Shown here: positions 1-5,321 of the stretch, one piece after another
How the letters are laid out: every line of letters begins with the position of its first letter
Numbering within the stretch: the first letter of the stretch is position 1
DNA from: Chloroflexia bacterium
Lineage (GTDB): Bacteria; Chloroflexota; Chloroflexia; Thermomicrobiales; JALYUS01
Reading direction: 5' to 3'
NCBI GenBank assembly: GCA_025924435.1
Contig: JAICIL010000171.1
Location: 1-9,322 of the forward strand
DNA length: 9,322 nucleotides
Made by a program: the position numbers and the translations under genes
The notes under the pieces: model-generated
Seen by the model: only the letters and a program-made list of their open reading frames with translations
Database searches by the model: none
What the model was told of the DNA's origin: nothing

Positions 1-150
1 CAGGTGCTCGCGGACGCGCCCGCGATGGTTTCGGACTTCCCGAAGGGGATCTACGGCGTCAATAAGCGCGTCAAGAACCGCATCCCGAACGGTGTCGCCG
101 GTTCCGACCGGAACAACGCGCACCAGTGGTACGTGACGGACGGGAAATAG
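1..150 (+). CDS. ABC transporter substrate-binding protein, family 5, C-terminal end (partial)
   Basis: An open frame from base 1 to a TAG at 148-150 gives 49 residues ending in NAHQWYVTDGK. The gene begins outside the window. The identification rests mainly on context, because dppB- and dppC-type permease genes follow on the same strand, the usual order for a family-5 (peptide/nickel/oligosaccharide) importer. The residues also fit, since a C-terminal segment with an 'I-x-G-x-N-K-R-V' stretch and a terminal 'WYV-DGK' looks like the last strand and helix of a DppA/OppA-type protein. Such proteins are exported lipoproteins or periplasmic proteins that capture the substrate and deliver it to the permease, but the signal peptide is not in view. 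A wholly different short C-terminus cannot be excluded. A repeat element starts 6 bases after the stop. Confidence 0.55.
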   Translation, partial: QVLADAPAMVSDFPKGIYGVNKRVKNRIPNGVAGSDRNNAHQWYVTDGK

Positions 151-220
151 GGAGGGAACCTCACCCCCGGCCCCCTCTCCATTGCGATGGAGAGGGGGAG
201 AATTGGTAGGATGGATTGGC

Positions 221-637
221 ATGTCGGGCATGGAAAGACTCGCCGTATCGCCGGATATGATGCGGCAGCTGATGGGGATTGCGAGGGAGTTTCGCGCGGC
301 GCCGACGCCGACGGAGGCGCGGCTCTGGGCTGCCTTGCGGAACCGGCAACTGAGCGGCGCGAAGTTTCGTCGCCAACAGCAGATCGGCCCCTTCGTCGTG
401 GACTTCTTCTGTCCGGAACATCGTCTGATCGTTGAAGTGGATGGGACGGTCCACGGAACGCAACGGGAGCATGACGAAGAGCGCCAGCACATTCTGGAAT
501 CGTGCGGTTACCGCGTCGTTCGGCTCTCCGTCCATGCTGTCGTGACCGATCTATCAAGCGTTCTCGTGTCCATCGCTCGACACCTTGATCTGTCTCGCTC
601 CCCCTCTCCGCGTGACGGAGAGGGGGCCGGGGGGTGA
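221..637 (+). CDS. DUF559 (Vsr-like/PD-(D/E)xK) endonuclease-domain protein
   Basis: The protein has 138 residues from the ATG at 221. The same frame opens upstream at a TTG (182), but that lies inside the repeat hairpin; ATGs at 230, 257 and 272 are also possible. The conserved domain starts near GIAREFRAAPTPTEARLW. Candidate acidic residues of the nuclease-like fold are E32 (TEARLW), D61 (FVVDFFC), E72 and D74 (IVEVDG), followed by the helix with REHDEER. DUF559 proteins are related to the very-short-patch-repair nuclease fold and have no settled cellular role. The tail SPSPRDGEGAGG is translation of the right repeat terminus. Codon use differs from its neighbours: by hand count 29 of 80 codons (residues 48-127) end in A or T, against 4 of 40 in a dppB stretch. 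The TGA stop (635-637) lies inside the Shine-Dalgarno of dppB, so its translation could be coupled to dppB. Confidence 0.85.
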   Translation: MSGMERLAVSPDMMRQLMGIAREFRAAPTPTEARLWAALRNRQLSGAKFRRQQQIGPFVVDFFCPEHRLIVEVDGTVHGTQREHDEERQHILESCGYRVVRLSVHAVVTDLSSVLVSIARHLDLSRSPSPRDGEGAGG

Positions 638-639
638 GG
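633..639 (+). promoter_or_regulatory. Ribosome binding site of dppB, supplied by the repeat end
   Basis: GGTGAGG lies 7 bases (tttctcc) upstream of the dppB ATG at 647 and is part of the conserved right terminus of element 1. The TGA stop of the DUF559 gene lies within it. The same seven bases at the same distance precede the minus-strand isomerase gene at 5169. Confidence 0.7.
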
Positions 640-646
640 TTTCTCC

Positions 647-1615
647 ATGGGTAGATTTGTCATCCGCAGGCTGATCCAACTGCCGTGGCTGGTCATCGGC
701 ATCACGCTCGTCGTCTTCGCCATCGTGCACCTGACGCCCGGCAGCCCGATTGACGAGTACCGGCTCGATCCGAATGTCAAACCGGCCGATTTGGAGAGCC
801 TGAAGAAGACGCTCGGCATTGATAAGCCGCTGCCGCAGCAGTACGTCACTTGGATCGGCCAACTCGCGCACGGCGACATGGGCATCTCGCTCAAGACGTA
901 CCGGCCCGTCCGCCAGACGCTCCAGGAGCGGGTCGGGAACACGCTCGTTCTCACGCTCACCGCGCTCTTCCTCGCGCTCGTGATCGCGGTGCCGGTCGGC
1001 GTGATCTCCGCGATCAAACGGAATACGCTCTTCGATTACCTCGCGACGATCTTCTCGACGCTCGGCCAGGCGATCCCCTCCTTCTGGCTCGGCCTGCTCT
1101 TCATCCTGCTCTTCGCGGTGCAGTTCCAGTCGTGGGGGCTGCCCTGGCTGCCGTCGGGCGGGACGCAGACGCTGCCGCACGGCGGCGACCCGCTCGACCG
1201 CGCCAAGCACCTCATCCTGCCCGCGCTGACGCTCGCGCTCGTCCAGGTCGCGCGCTGGATCCGCTACATCCGGGGTCAGATGCTCGAAGTGCTCGGTCAG
1301 GATTACGTGCGGACGGCGCGGGCGAAGGGGGTGGACGAGCGGACGGTGATGATGCGCCACGCCTTCCGCAACGCCTCCCTGCCGCTCATCACGCTGGTCG
1401 GTCTGGATATCCCCGCGCTCTTCGCCGGTGCGACGATCACCGAGACGATCTTCAACTGGCCCGGCGTCGGCAGTTTCATCGTGGATTCGGCCCGGAACCG
1501 CGACTACACCGTCGTGATGGGGCTGGTGCTCTTCTTCGCGATCGTCACCGTGCTCTCGAACCTGCTGGCGGATGTCTTCTACGGCGTCGCGGACCCGCGC
1601 GTCCAGTACGAATAA
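647..1615 (+). CDS. dppB: Peptide-type ABC transporter permease, DppB/OppB family
   Basis: This 322-residue inner-membrane permease is close to the usual DppB length. It forms one half of the transmembrane channel of a family-5 importer, pairing with DppC. The N-terminus (FVIRRLIQLPWLVIGITLVV) is the typical first membrane helix with the 'RRL' lead, followed by LTPGSP. An extracytoplasmic loop (about 34-95) ends in RVGNTLVLT, which starts the permease core. The cytoplasmic EAA loop that docks on the ATPase is at about 220-248 (DYVRTARAKGVDERTV through ASLPLI), followed by ITETIFNWPGVGSF and the C-terminal DPRVQYE, all classic for the family. The start is set by the Shine-Dalgarno 7 bases upstream. 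dppC follows after 15 bases. The transported substrate cannot be read from the permease; peptides, oligosaccharides and nickel are all known for the family. Confidence 0.93.
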   Translation: MGRFVIRRLIQLPWLVIGITLVVFAIVHLTPGSPIDEYRLDPNVKPADLESLKKTLGIDKPLPQQYVTWIGQLAHGDMGISLKTYRPVRQTLQERVGNTLVLTLTALFLALVIAVPVGVISAIKRNTLFDYLATIFSTLGQAIPSFWLGLLFILLFAVQFQSWGLPWLPSGGTQTLPHGGDPLDRAKHLILPALTLALVQVARWIRYIRGQMLEVLGQDYVRTARAKGVDERTVMMRHAFRNASLPLITLVGLDIPALFAGATITETIFNWPGVGSFIVDSARNRDYTVVMGLVLFFAIVTVLSNLLADVFYGVADPRVQYE

Positions 1616-1630
1616 AGCGAGGAATGACGA

Positions 1631-2563
1631 ATGGCAGCGGAGATTCCGACCCAGCGTGCGGCGACCGCCGTTCTCGGCGGCCAGGAGGAGCGCGCGGCGT
1701 TCCGGCAGCCGCGCAGCAACGCGGCGCGGGCGTGGCGGCGCTTCCGGGGCAATAAGATGGCGCTGGCCGCGCTGGTGGTCGTCGGCCTGCTCGTCCTGAT
1801 CGCGCTCTGCGCGCCCCTGATCTCCCGCTACGTCACGCACTACAGCGTCTCGAAGCAGAGCCTGCTGGACAACTTCGACCCGGCGAGCAAGAAGCACTGG
1901 TTCGGGACGGATGAACTGGGCCGCGATGTGCTGACGCGCATCGTCTACGGCGCGCAGGTCTCGCTCGGCGTCGCCGCCCTCGCGGTGGTGGTGGCGGTGG
2001 TCGTCGGCACGCTCGTCGGCGCGGTCGCCGCTTACTACGGCGGCTGGGTGGACACGGTGCTGATGCGTCTCGTGGACCTGCTGCTCTCCATCCCCTCGCT
2101 CATCCTGCTCATCCTGATCGGCGCACTCTTCCGGGTCGGCCCGGTCGTGCTCTCGGTCGTGATCGCGCTGCTCGGCTGGTTCGGGCTGTCTCGGCTCGTC
2201 CGCTCGGAGATTCTTTCGATCCGGCGGCGGGAGTACGTCGAGGCGGCGCGCGTGATCGGCGCGCCGGACCGTGTCATCATCGGGCGGCATATCCTGCCGA
2301 ACGTCACGCACCTCGTCATCATCTTCGCGACGAACGCGGTGCCCGGCTTCATCCTCACCGAGGCGGCCTTGAGTTTCCTCGGCCTCGGCATCCAGCCGCC
2401 GACGCCCTCCTGGGGCAATATGCTGACGAACGCGCAGCAATACCTGACGAAGTCGAAGGGGCTGGTCTTCATCCCCGGCTTCTTCATCGCCCTCACCGTG
2501 CTCGCCCTCATCATCGTCGGCAATGCCCTCCGCGACGCGCTCGACCCGCGATTGAGCAAGTAG
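1631..2563 (+). CDS. dppC: Peptide-type ABC transporter permease, DppC/OppC family
   Basis: This 310-residue inner-membrane permease partners DppB. A polar cytoplasmic N-terminus of about 40 residues leads into the family's N-terminal domain (WRRFRGNKMALAALVVVGLL, first membrane helix about 43-62). The hallmark HWFGTDELGRDVLTRIVYG follows at 89-107, then the core helices. The EAA loop is at about 201-227 (EYVEAARVIGAPDRVI to HILPNV), and LGLGIQPPTPSWGNML is at 250-265. The stop follows DPRLSK, a normal DppC ending. The start ATG is preceded by a GAGGAA Shine-Dalgarno (about 1619-1624). No ATPase genes (DppD/DppF) follow: dppC is succeeded by a repeat element and then by an opposing gene, so the ATPases must be encoded upstream of the window or elsewhere. 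Confidence 0.93.
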   Translation: MAAEIPTQRAATAVLGGQEERAAFRQPRSNAARAWRRFRGNKMALAALVVVGLLVLIALCAPLISRYVTHYSVSKQSLLDNFDPASKKHWFGTDELGRDVLTRIVYGAQVSLGVAALAVVVAVVVGTLVGAVAAYYGGWVDTVLMRLVDLLLSIPSLILLILIGALFRVGPVVLSVVIALLGWFGLSRLVRSEILSIRRREYVEAARVIGAPDRVIIGRHILPNVTHLVIIFATNAVPGFILTEAALSFLGLGIQPPTPSWGNMLTNAQQYLTKSKGLVFIPGFFIALTVLALIIVGNALRDALDPRLSK

Positions 2564-2568
2564 GGGAC

Positions 2569-2705
2569 AACCTCACCCCCCGGCCCCTCTCCATTGCGAT
2601 GGCGAGGGGTGTCGCGTCCGCAATGCCGCAATCTTTGCTGACCATCGCATCTTTATGGGAGTTGCTCCCCTCTCCGCGTGACGGAGAGGGGTTGGGGGTG
2701 AGGTT
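2569..2705. repeat. Gene-less copy of the hairpin-ended element (element 2)
   Basis: The left end (aacctcaccccccggcccct, then ctccattgcgatgg) and right end (ctctccgcgtgacggagagg, then ttgggggtgaggtt) match both outer termini and inner hairpin sequences of the DUF559-bearing unit at 157-641. Only about 55 unrelated bases lie between the hairpins. It looks like an internally deleted or non-autonomous (MITE-like) form. It fills the gap between the convergent ends of dppC (stop 2563) and the flavin reductase gene (stop 2709), where its hairpins could also help end transcription. Confidence 0.75.
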
Positions 2706-2708
2706 CCC

Positions 2709-3188
2709 TCAGCCCGCGTGCCGAAAGCCCGCTGCCCGCATCGTCAGGGGGTCGCCGTCGCGGAGGGCGTGCGCCGCGATTATCTCGGCGAGGACGAGGA
2801 CGGAATCGCCCGCCGCCATCGTCCCCGCGACGCGGCATTCGAGCGCGCCGAGCGTCCCCGCGATCAGCGGGCAGCCCGTCGCGCCGCCCGGTTCCCACGC
2901 CACCGCCGCGAATTTGTCCGGCGCCTTCGCGCTGTGGCGGCCGAGCAGCCCGGCTAGTTCCCGCTGCTCCGCCGCGTAGACGCAGAGCGCGAAGACGCCC
3001 GTCCGTATGACGATGGCGCGCGTCCGGCTCTCCCGCTCCATGCTGACGGCGAGCATCGGCGGCGCGAACGAGACCTGCGCCGCCCAGTTGACGGTCATCG
3101 CCGCGACCGTCTCGCCCTCCCGCGCCGTCACCGCGAACAACCCGTACGAGAAGAGTCGCAGCACCCGTTTCTTCGCCGCTTCGTCCAT
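2709..3188 (-). CDS. Flavin reductase-like FMN-binding domain protein
   Basis: A 159-residue single-domain protein of the flavin reductase/FMN-binding split-barrel family. Members reduce FMN or FAD with NAD(P)H, often to feed a separate monooxygenase, or bind FMN themselves. The opening LFSYGLFAVTAREGETVAAM, then TVNWAAQVSFAPPMLAVSM, is the flavin-binding strand-turn region. It is followed by the EQRELAGLLG-HSAKAPDKF helix region and a late strand pair (AAGDSVLVLAEI), the usual order. The frame stays open 20 residues upstream, but that part is translation of the 3212-3323 repeat, so the ATG at 3188 is preferred; an AGG lies 5 bases before it. The gene is transcribed divergently from the dehydrogenase at 3350. 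No partner oxygenase is in view, so substrate and partner are unknown. Confidence 0.8.
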   Translation of the reverse strand: MDEAAKKRVLRLFSYGLFAVTAREGETVAAMTVNWAAQVSFAPPMLAVSMERESRTRAIVIRTGVFALCVYAAEQRELAGLLGRHSAKAPDKFAAVAWEPGGATGCPLIAGTLGALECRVAGTMAAGDSVLVLAEIIAAHALRDGDPLTMRAAGFRHAG

Positions 3189-3211
3189 TGGCCTAACCCC
3201 CGGAAGGAAAA

Positions 3212-3323
3212 TTGAACCGCCAAGACGCCAAGAGCGCCAAGGATACAAAGAATAGGACGAATTATCGCGGTATATTCTCTCCGAATTCTCTCTTCTTGGC
3301 GTCCTTGGCGTCTTGGCGGTTCA
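3212..3323. repeat. Inverted-repeat element of the 'cgccaag' family
   Basis: The 20 bases tgaaccgccaagacgccaag (3213-3232) are the exact reverse complement of 3304-3323. The left arm is built from three near-tandem cgccaag units, and the right arm from the matching cttggcg units starting at about 3295. The roughly 55-base interior is AT-rich compared with everything around it. The element fills most of the gap between two divergent genes, so their promoters probably lie in or beside it, although I could not pick out convincing -35/-10 pairs. Its translations resemble the NRQDAK-type spurious peptides often annotated in environmental genomes (recalled, not searched). Confidence 0.8.
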
Positions 3324-3349
3324 GAATCTTTCGGTGAAGGGGCGGCGTG

Positions 3350-4297
3350 ATGAATCTCTGCATGGTCGGGTACGGGACGATTGCGAAGGCGCACACGAGG
3401 GCCTTTCGGGAGGAGGGCGTCGCGCTTGATACGGTCGTCGGGCGGCTGCCGGAGCGGGGCGCGGCGTTCGCGGCGGAGCAGGGGTACGCGCGCTCCACGA
3501 CCGACCTCGCGGAAGCGTTGGCGCGGCCCGACATTGATCTCGTCGCGATCTGCTCGCCGAGCGAGGCGCACGCCATGCAGACGGAGCAGGCATTGATGGC
3601 GGACAAGCATGTGCTCGTCGAGATTCCGCTGGCGATGTCGTACACCGAGGGGCGGACGCTGGCGGGCCTCGCGCGGGAGCGGGGCCGGACGCTGATGGTC
3701 TGCCACACGCACCGCTATCGCAGCCCGATGCAGGAGGCGAAGCGGCGCATCATGGCGGGCGAACTGACGCTGCATCACATCGTCAGCCGGTACGTCTTCC
3801 TCCGGCGCGAGAACCGGGACCTGACCGGCAAGGCGCGCTCCTGGACGGACAATCTGCTCTGGCACCACGGCGGCCACGCGACCGATCTCTGCCTCTGGCT
3901 CCTCGGTGTCACCGATGTCGCGGGCCTCTCCGTCACGTCGCAGATCGCGCTGCCGGATCAGAAGATGGCCTCATTCCTCGACCTCACGCTGCTCGTCCGC
4001 ACGCCGCTCGACCAACTCGTCTCGGTCAACATGTCGTACAACGCGCACGTCAGCCTCTGCGACTACCTGCTGATCGGGCGCGAGGAGTCGCTCGTCCTGC
4101 CGGGGCAGGGGCCGGACCCGGTCAACGGCGTCGCGGCGCAGGATCGCGACTTCCTCACCGCCGTCCGTGACGGTAGCGAACCGGCGATCAGCGCCGAGTC
4201 CGTCCTTCCCGCCCTCTGGGTGTTGCAGCAGGCGCAGGATCAGTACGACGCCTTCCTCCAGCACCATCCCGGCGCGGTCCACCCCATCGCACCGTGA
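3350..4297 (+). CDS. Gfo/Idh/MocA-family oxidoreductase, LigC/PmdC-like
   Basis: A 315-residue cytoplasmic NAD(P)-dependent dehydrogenase. The N-terminal Rossmann fold opens with GYGTIAKAH (7-15), followed by the family strand VAICSPSEAH (65-74). The usual E-K-P signature, whose lysine is catalytic in many members, reads E91-I92-P93 (EIPLA). The C-terminal domain carries SWTDNLLWHHGGHATDL (164-180). From memory, that segment, the EIPLA variant and the 315-residue length closely resemble LigC/PmdC, the 4-carboxy-2-hydroxymuconate-6-semialdehyde dehydrogenase of protocatechuate 4,5-cleavage, so I place it near that subfamily. No ring-cleavage dioxygenase is nearby, so the real substrate may differ. 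I chose the ATG at 3350, one codon after an in-frame GTG, with GAAGGGG just upstream. It converges on the TIM-barrel gene at 4393; such pairs are common in sugar catabolism. Confidence 0.85.
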   Translation: MNLCMVGYGTIAKAHTRAFREEGVALDTVVGRLPERGAAFAAEQGYARSTTDLAEALARPDIDLVAICSPSEAHAMQTEQALMADKHVLVEIPLAMSYTEGRTLAGLARERGRTLMVCHTHRYRSPMQEAKRRIMAGELTLHHIVSRYVFLRRENRDLTGKARSWTDNLLWHHGGHATDLCLWLLGVTDVAGLSVTSQIALPDQKMASFLDLTLLVRTPLDQLVSVNMSYNAHVSLCDYLLIGREESLVLPGQGPDPVNGVAAQDRDFLTAVRDGSEPAISAESVLPALWVLQQAQDQYDAFLQHHPGAVHPIAP

Positions 4298-4307
4298 AAC
4301 CGGAGTC

Positions 4308-4394
4308 GAACCACAGAGGCACAGAGGGGAGAAAGTAGAGAGAGATTTTTCTTCTTTCTCCTTTCTCTCTGTGCCCTCTGTGCCTCTGTGGTTC
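4308..4394. repeat. Inverted-repeat element of the 'acagagg' family between convergent genes
   Basis: The 21-base arms at 4308-4328 (gaaccacagaggcacagagg plus g) and 4374-4394 are exact reverse complements. They flank a polypurine/polypyrimidine interior (gagagag... then ttcttctttctcc). The element sits between the stop of the plus-strand dehydrogenase (4297) and the stop of the minus-strand isomerase; the latter's TGA uses the element's last two bases (4393-4395). A 21-bp stem between converging genes could act as a terminator in both directions, with runs of T or A in the interior, but that role is inferred. Confidence 0.8.
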
Positions 4395-5169
4395 AATCCT
4401 CCTGATCCCAGGCGGCGCGCAGTTTGCGACGCGACGCGAGGAGGTATTCCGGGTCGTCCGAGAAGACTTCGAGCGTGATGGTGCCATCGTAGCCGGTGCG
4501 CTTCAGGGCGCGGACGAGCCGCTTCCAATCGAGGCGGCCCGCGCCGAGCGGCAGATGGTCGTCCGCGCGGCCGGTGTTGTCCGATAGGTGGACGTGGACG
4601 AGCCGGTCCGCGAAGGCGGCGAGGAACTCGTGCGTCCGGTTGCCGCGCACCTGCGCGTGGGCGATGTCGAGGTGGAAGCCGATCGTCGGGTGCGCGTCGA
4701 GGAAGGCGCGCAGATCGGCGACGGTGGCGAAGTGCTCCGGGATGTTCTCGACCATCAGCCGCAGGCCGTGCGCCCGCGCCGCTGCCGCGAGCTGGGCGAA
4801 GGCGGCGACATTCCAGTCGCGCAACTGCTCCACGCCGATGCCAACGGTGCGCCGCCCGCCGTCGGGGTGGACATTGACGAGCGCGACGCCCGCCGCGACG
4901 AAATGCGGGAACGCGCTCTCGACCTCGGCGATCGCCGCCTCGCGCAGCCGGGGCACGGGCGACGCGAAGGGCAGATACCACGCCGTGTGCCCGACAACGT
5001 CCAGCCCCGTCGCGTCGAGCGCCGCCCGGATCGCCCCGCTCTCCACGACGTCCGCGCCCGTCTTCGGGTGCTCCAGCGTGAGGTCAACGAAGTCGAAGCC
5101 GTTCTCGGCGGCCCGTGCGATCTCGCGGAGCGGATCGCGGGCGGGGTTGTTCATCATGCCGATGCGCAT
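4393..5169 (-). CDS. Sugar phosphate isomerase/epimerase-like TIM-barrel protein (AP endonuclease 2 family)
   Basis: A 258-residue protein of the xylose-isomerase-like/AP endonuclease 2 TIM-barrel family. Likely metal ligands appear in order: H61 (GHTAWYLPF), H101 (NVHPDGG), E141 (VENIPEH), D168 and H171 (DIAHA), H194 (HVHLSDN), D203 and H205 (ADDHLPLGAG) and E234 (LEVFS). This matches the spacing of the nine zinc ligands of endonuclease IV, but the sequence around them (DNTGRADDHLPLG) is typical of the sugar-isomerase branch, and the protein is shorter than endonuclease IV. An isomerase or epimerase of a sugar or keto acid is therefore the more likely role. The ATG at 5169 has GGTGAGG 7 bases upstream, donated by element 3. 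It lies downstream of trxB on the same strand and converges on the Gfo/Idh/MocA gene. The stop codon is formed at the edge of the 4308-4394 repeat. Confidence 0.82.
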   Translation of the reverse strand: MRIGMMNNPARDPLREIARAAENGFDFVDLTLEHPKTGADVVESGAIRAALDATGLDVVGHTAWYLPFASPVPRLREAAIAEVESAFPHFVAAGVALVNVHPDGGRRTVGIGVEQLRDWNVAAFAQLAAAARAHGLRLMVENIPEHFATVADLRAFLDAHPTIGFHLDIAHAQVRGNRTHEFLAAFADRLVHVHLSDNTGRADDHLPLGAGRLDWKRLVRALKRTGYDGTITLEVFSDDPEYLLASRRKLRAAWDQED

Positions 5170-5176
5170 CGGGAAA

Positions 5177-5183
5177 CCTCACC
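5177..5183 (-). promoter_or_regulatory. Ribosome binding site of the TIM-barrel gene, supplied by the repeat end
   Basis: On the minus strand GGTGAGG is followed by 7 bases (tttcccg) and the ATG at 5169-5167. Sequence and spacing match the dppB site at 633-639, and in both cases the site is the conserved outer end of the same repeat family. Confidence 0.65.
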
Positions 5184-5288
5184 CCCCGGCCCCCTCTCGT
5201 ACGGAGCCTTTGCCGTGGGGCAAAGGAGAGGGGGAGGGATACAGGAGCGCCGGGTGTTCGGGGAACACTACGGCGTTATCAACGAGTT

Positions 5289-5313
5289 CCCCCTTCCCGA
5301 TCCGGGAAGGGGG
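5289..5313. terminator. Perfect 11-bp hairpin downstream of trxB, possible terminator
   Basis: cccccttcccg and cgggaaggggg pair perfectly across the three-base loop atc. It starts just past the trxB stop on the minus strand. There is no following T-run, so it could equally be only the structural hairpin of element 3. Confidence 0.35.
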
Positions 5314-5321
5314 TCAGGGGG

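Larger units (their letters stand above)
157..641. mobile_element. Hairpin-ended inverted-repeat element carrying a DUF559 gene (element 1)
   Basis: The left end reads aacctcacccccggccccct and the right end is its near-perfect reverse complement, ending ggggtgaggtt at 641. Each terminus also holds its own hairpin: ccctctcc-attgcgat-ggagaggg at about 172-198, and ccctctcc-gcgtgac-ggagaggg at about 602-624. The only thing between the termini is the DUF559 gene, whose last residues and stop codon are encoded by the right terminus. The unit sits inside a transporter operon, between the substrate-binding gene and dppB. Elements 2 (2569-2705), 3 (5175-5326) and 4 (from 9200) share the outer termini, and element 2 shares both inner hairpins too. 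Hairpin ends of this kind recall REP/MITE-type elements. That this copy is mobile, and that DUF559 takes part, is inference; no target-site duplication is evident. Confidence 0.7.

Noticed and set aside
554..2440. Very long minus-strand open frame (about 628 codons) opposite dppB and dppC
   Set aside because: The translation is an Arg/Asp/Glu/Ala-rich low-complexity sequence with no motif, typical of the antisense frame of GC-rich genes. The plus strand has two clear permeases there.
4188..4487. Small open frames reading through the 4308-4394 repeat (HRGTEGTE-like peptides)
   Set aside because: They are translations of the repeat arms joined to gene shadows and have no independent start signal.
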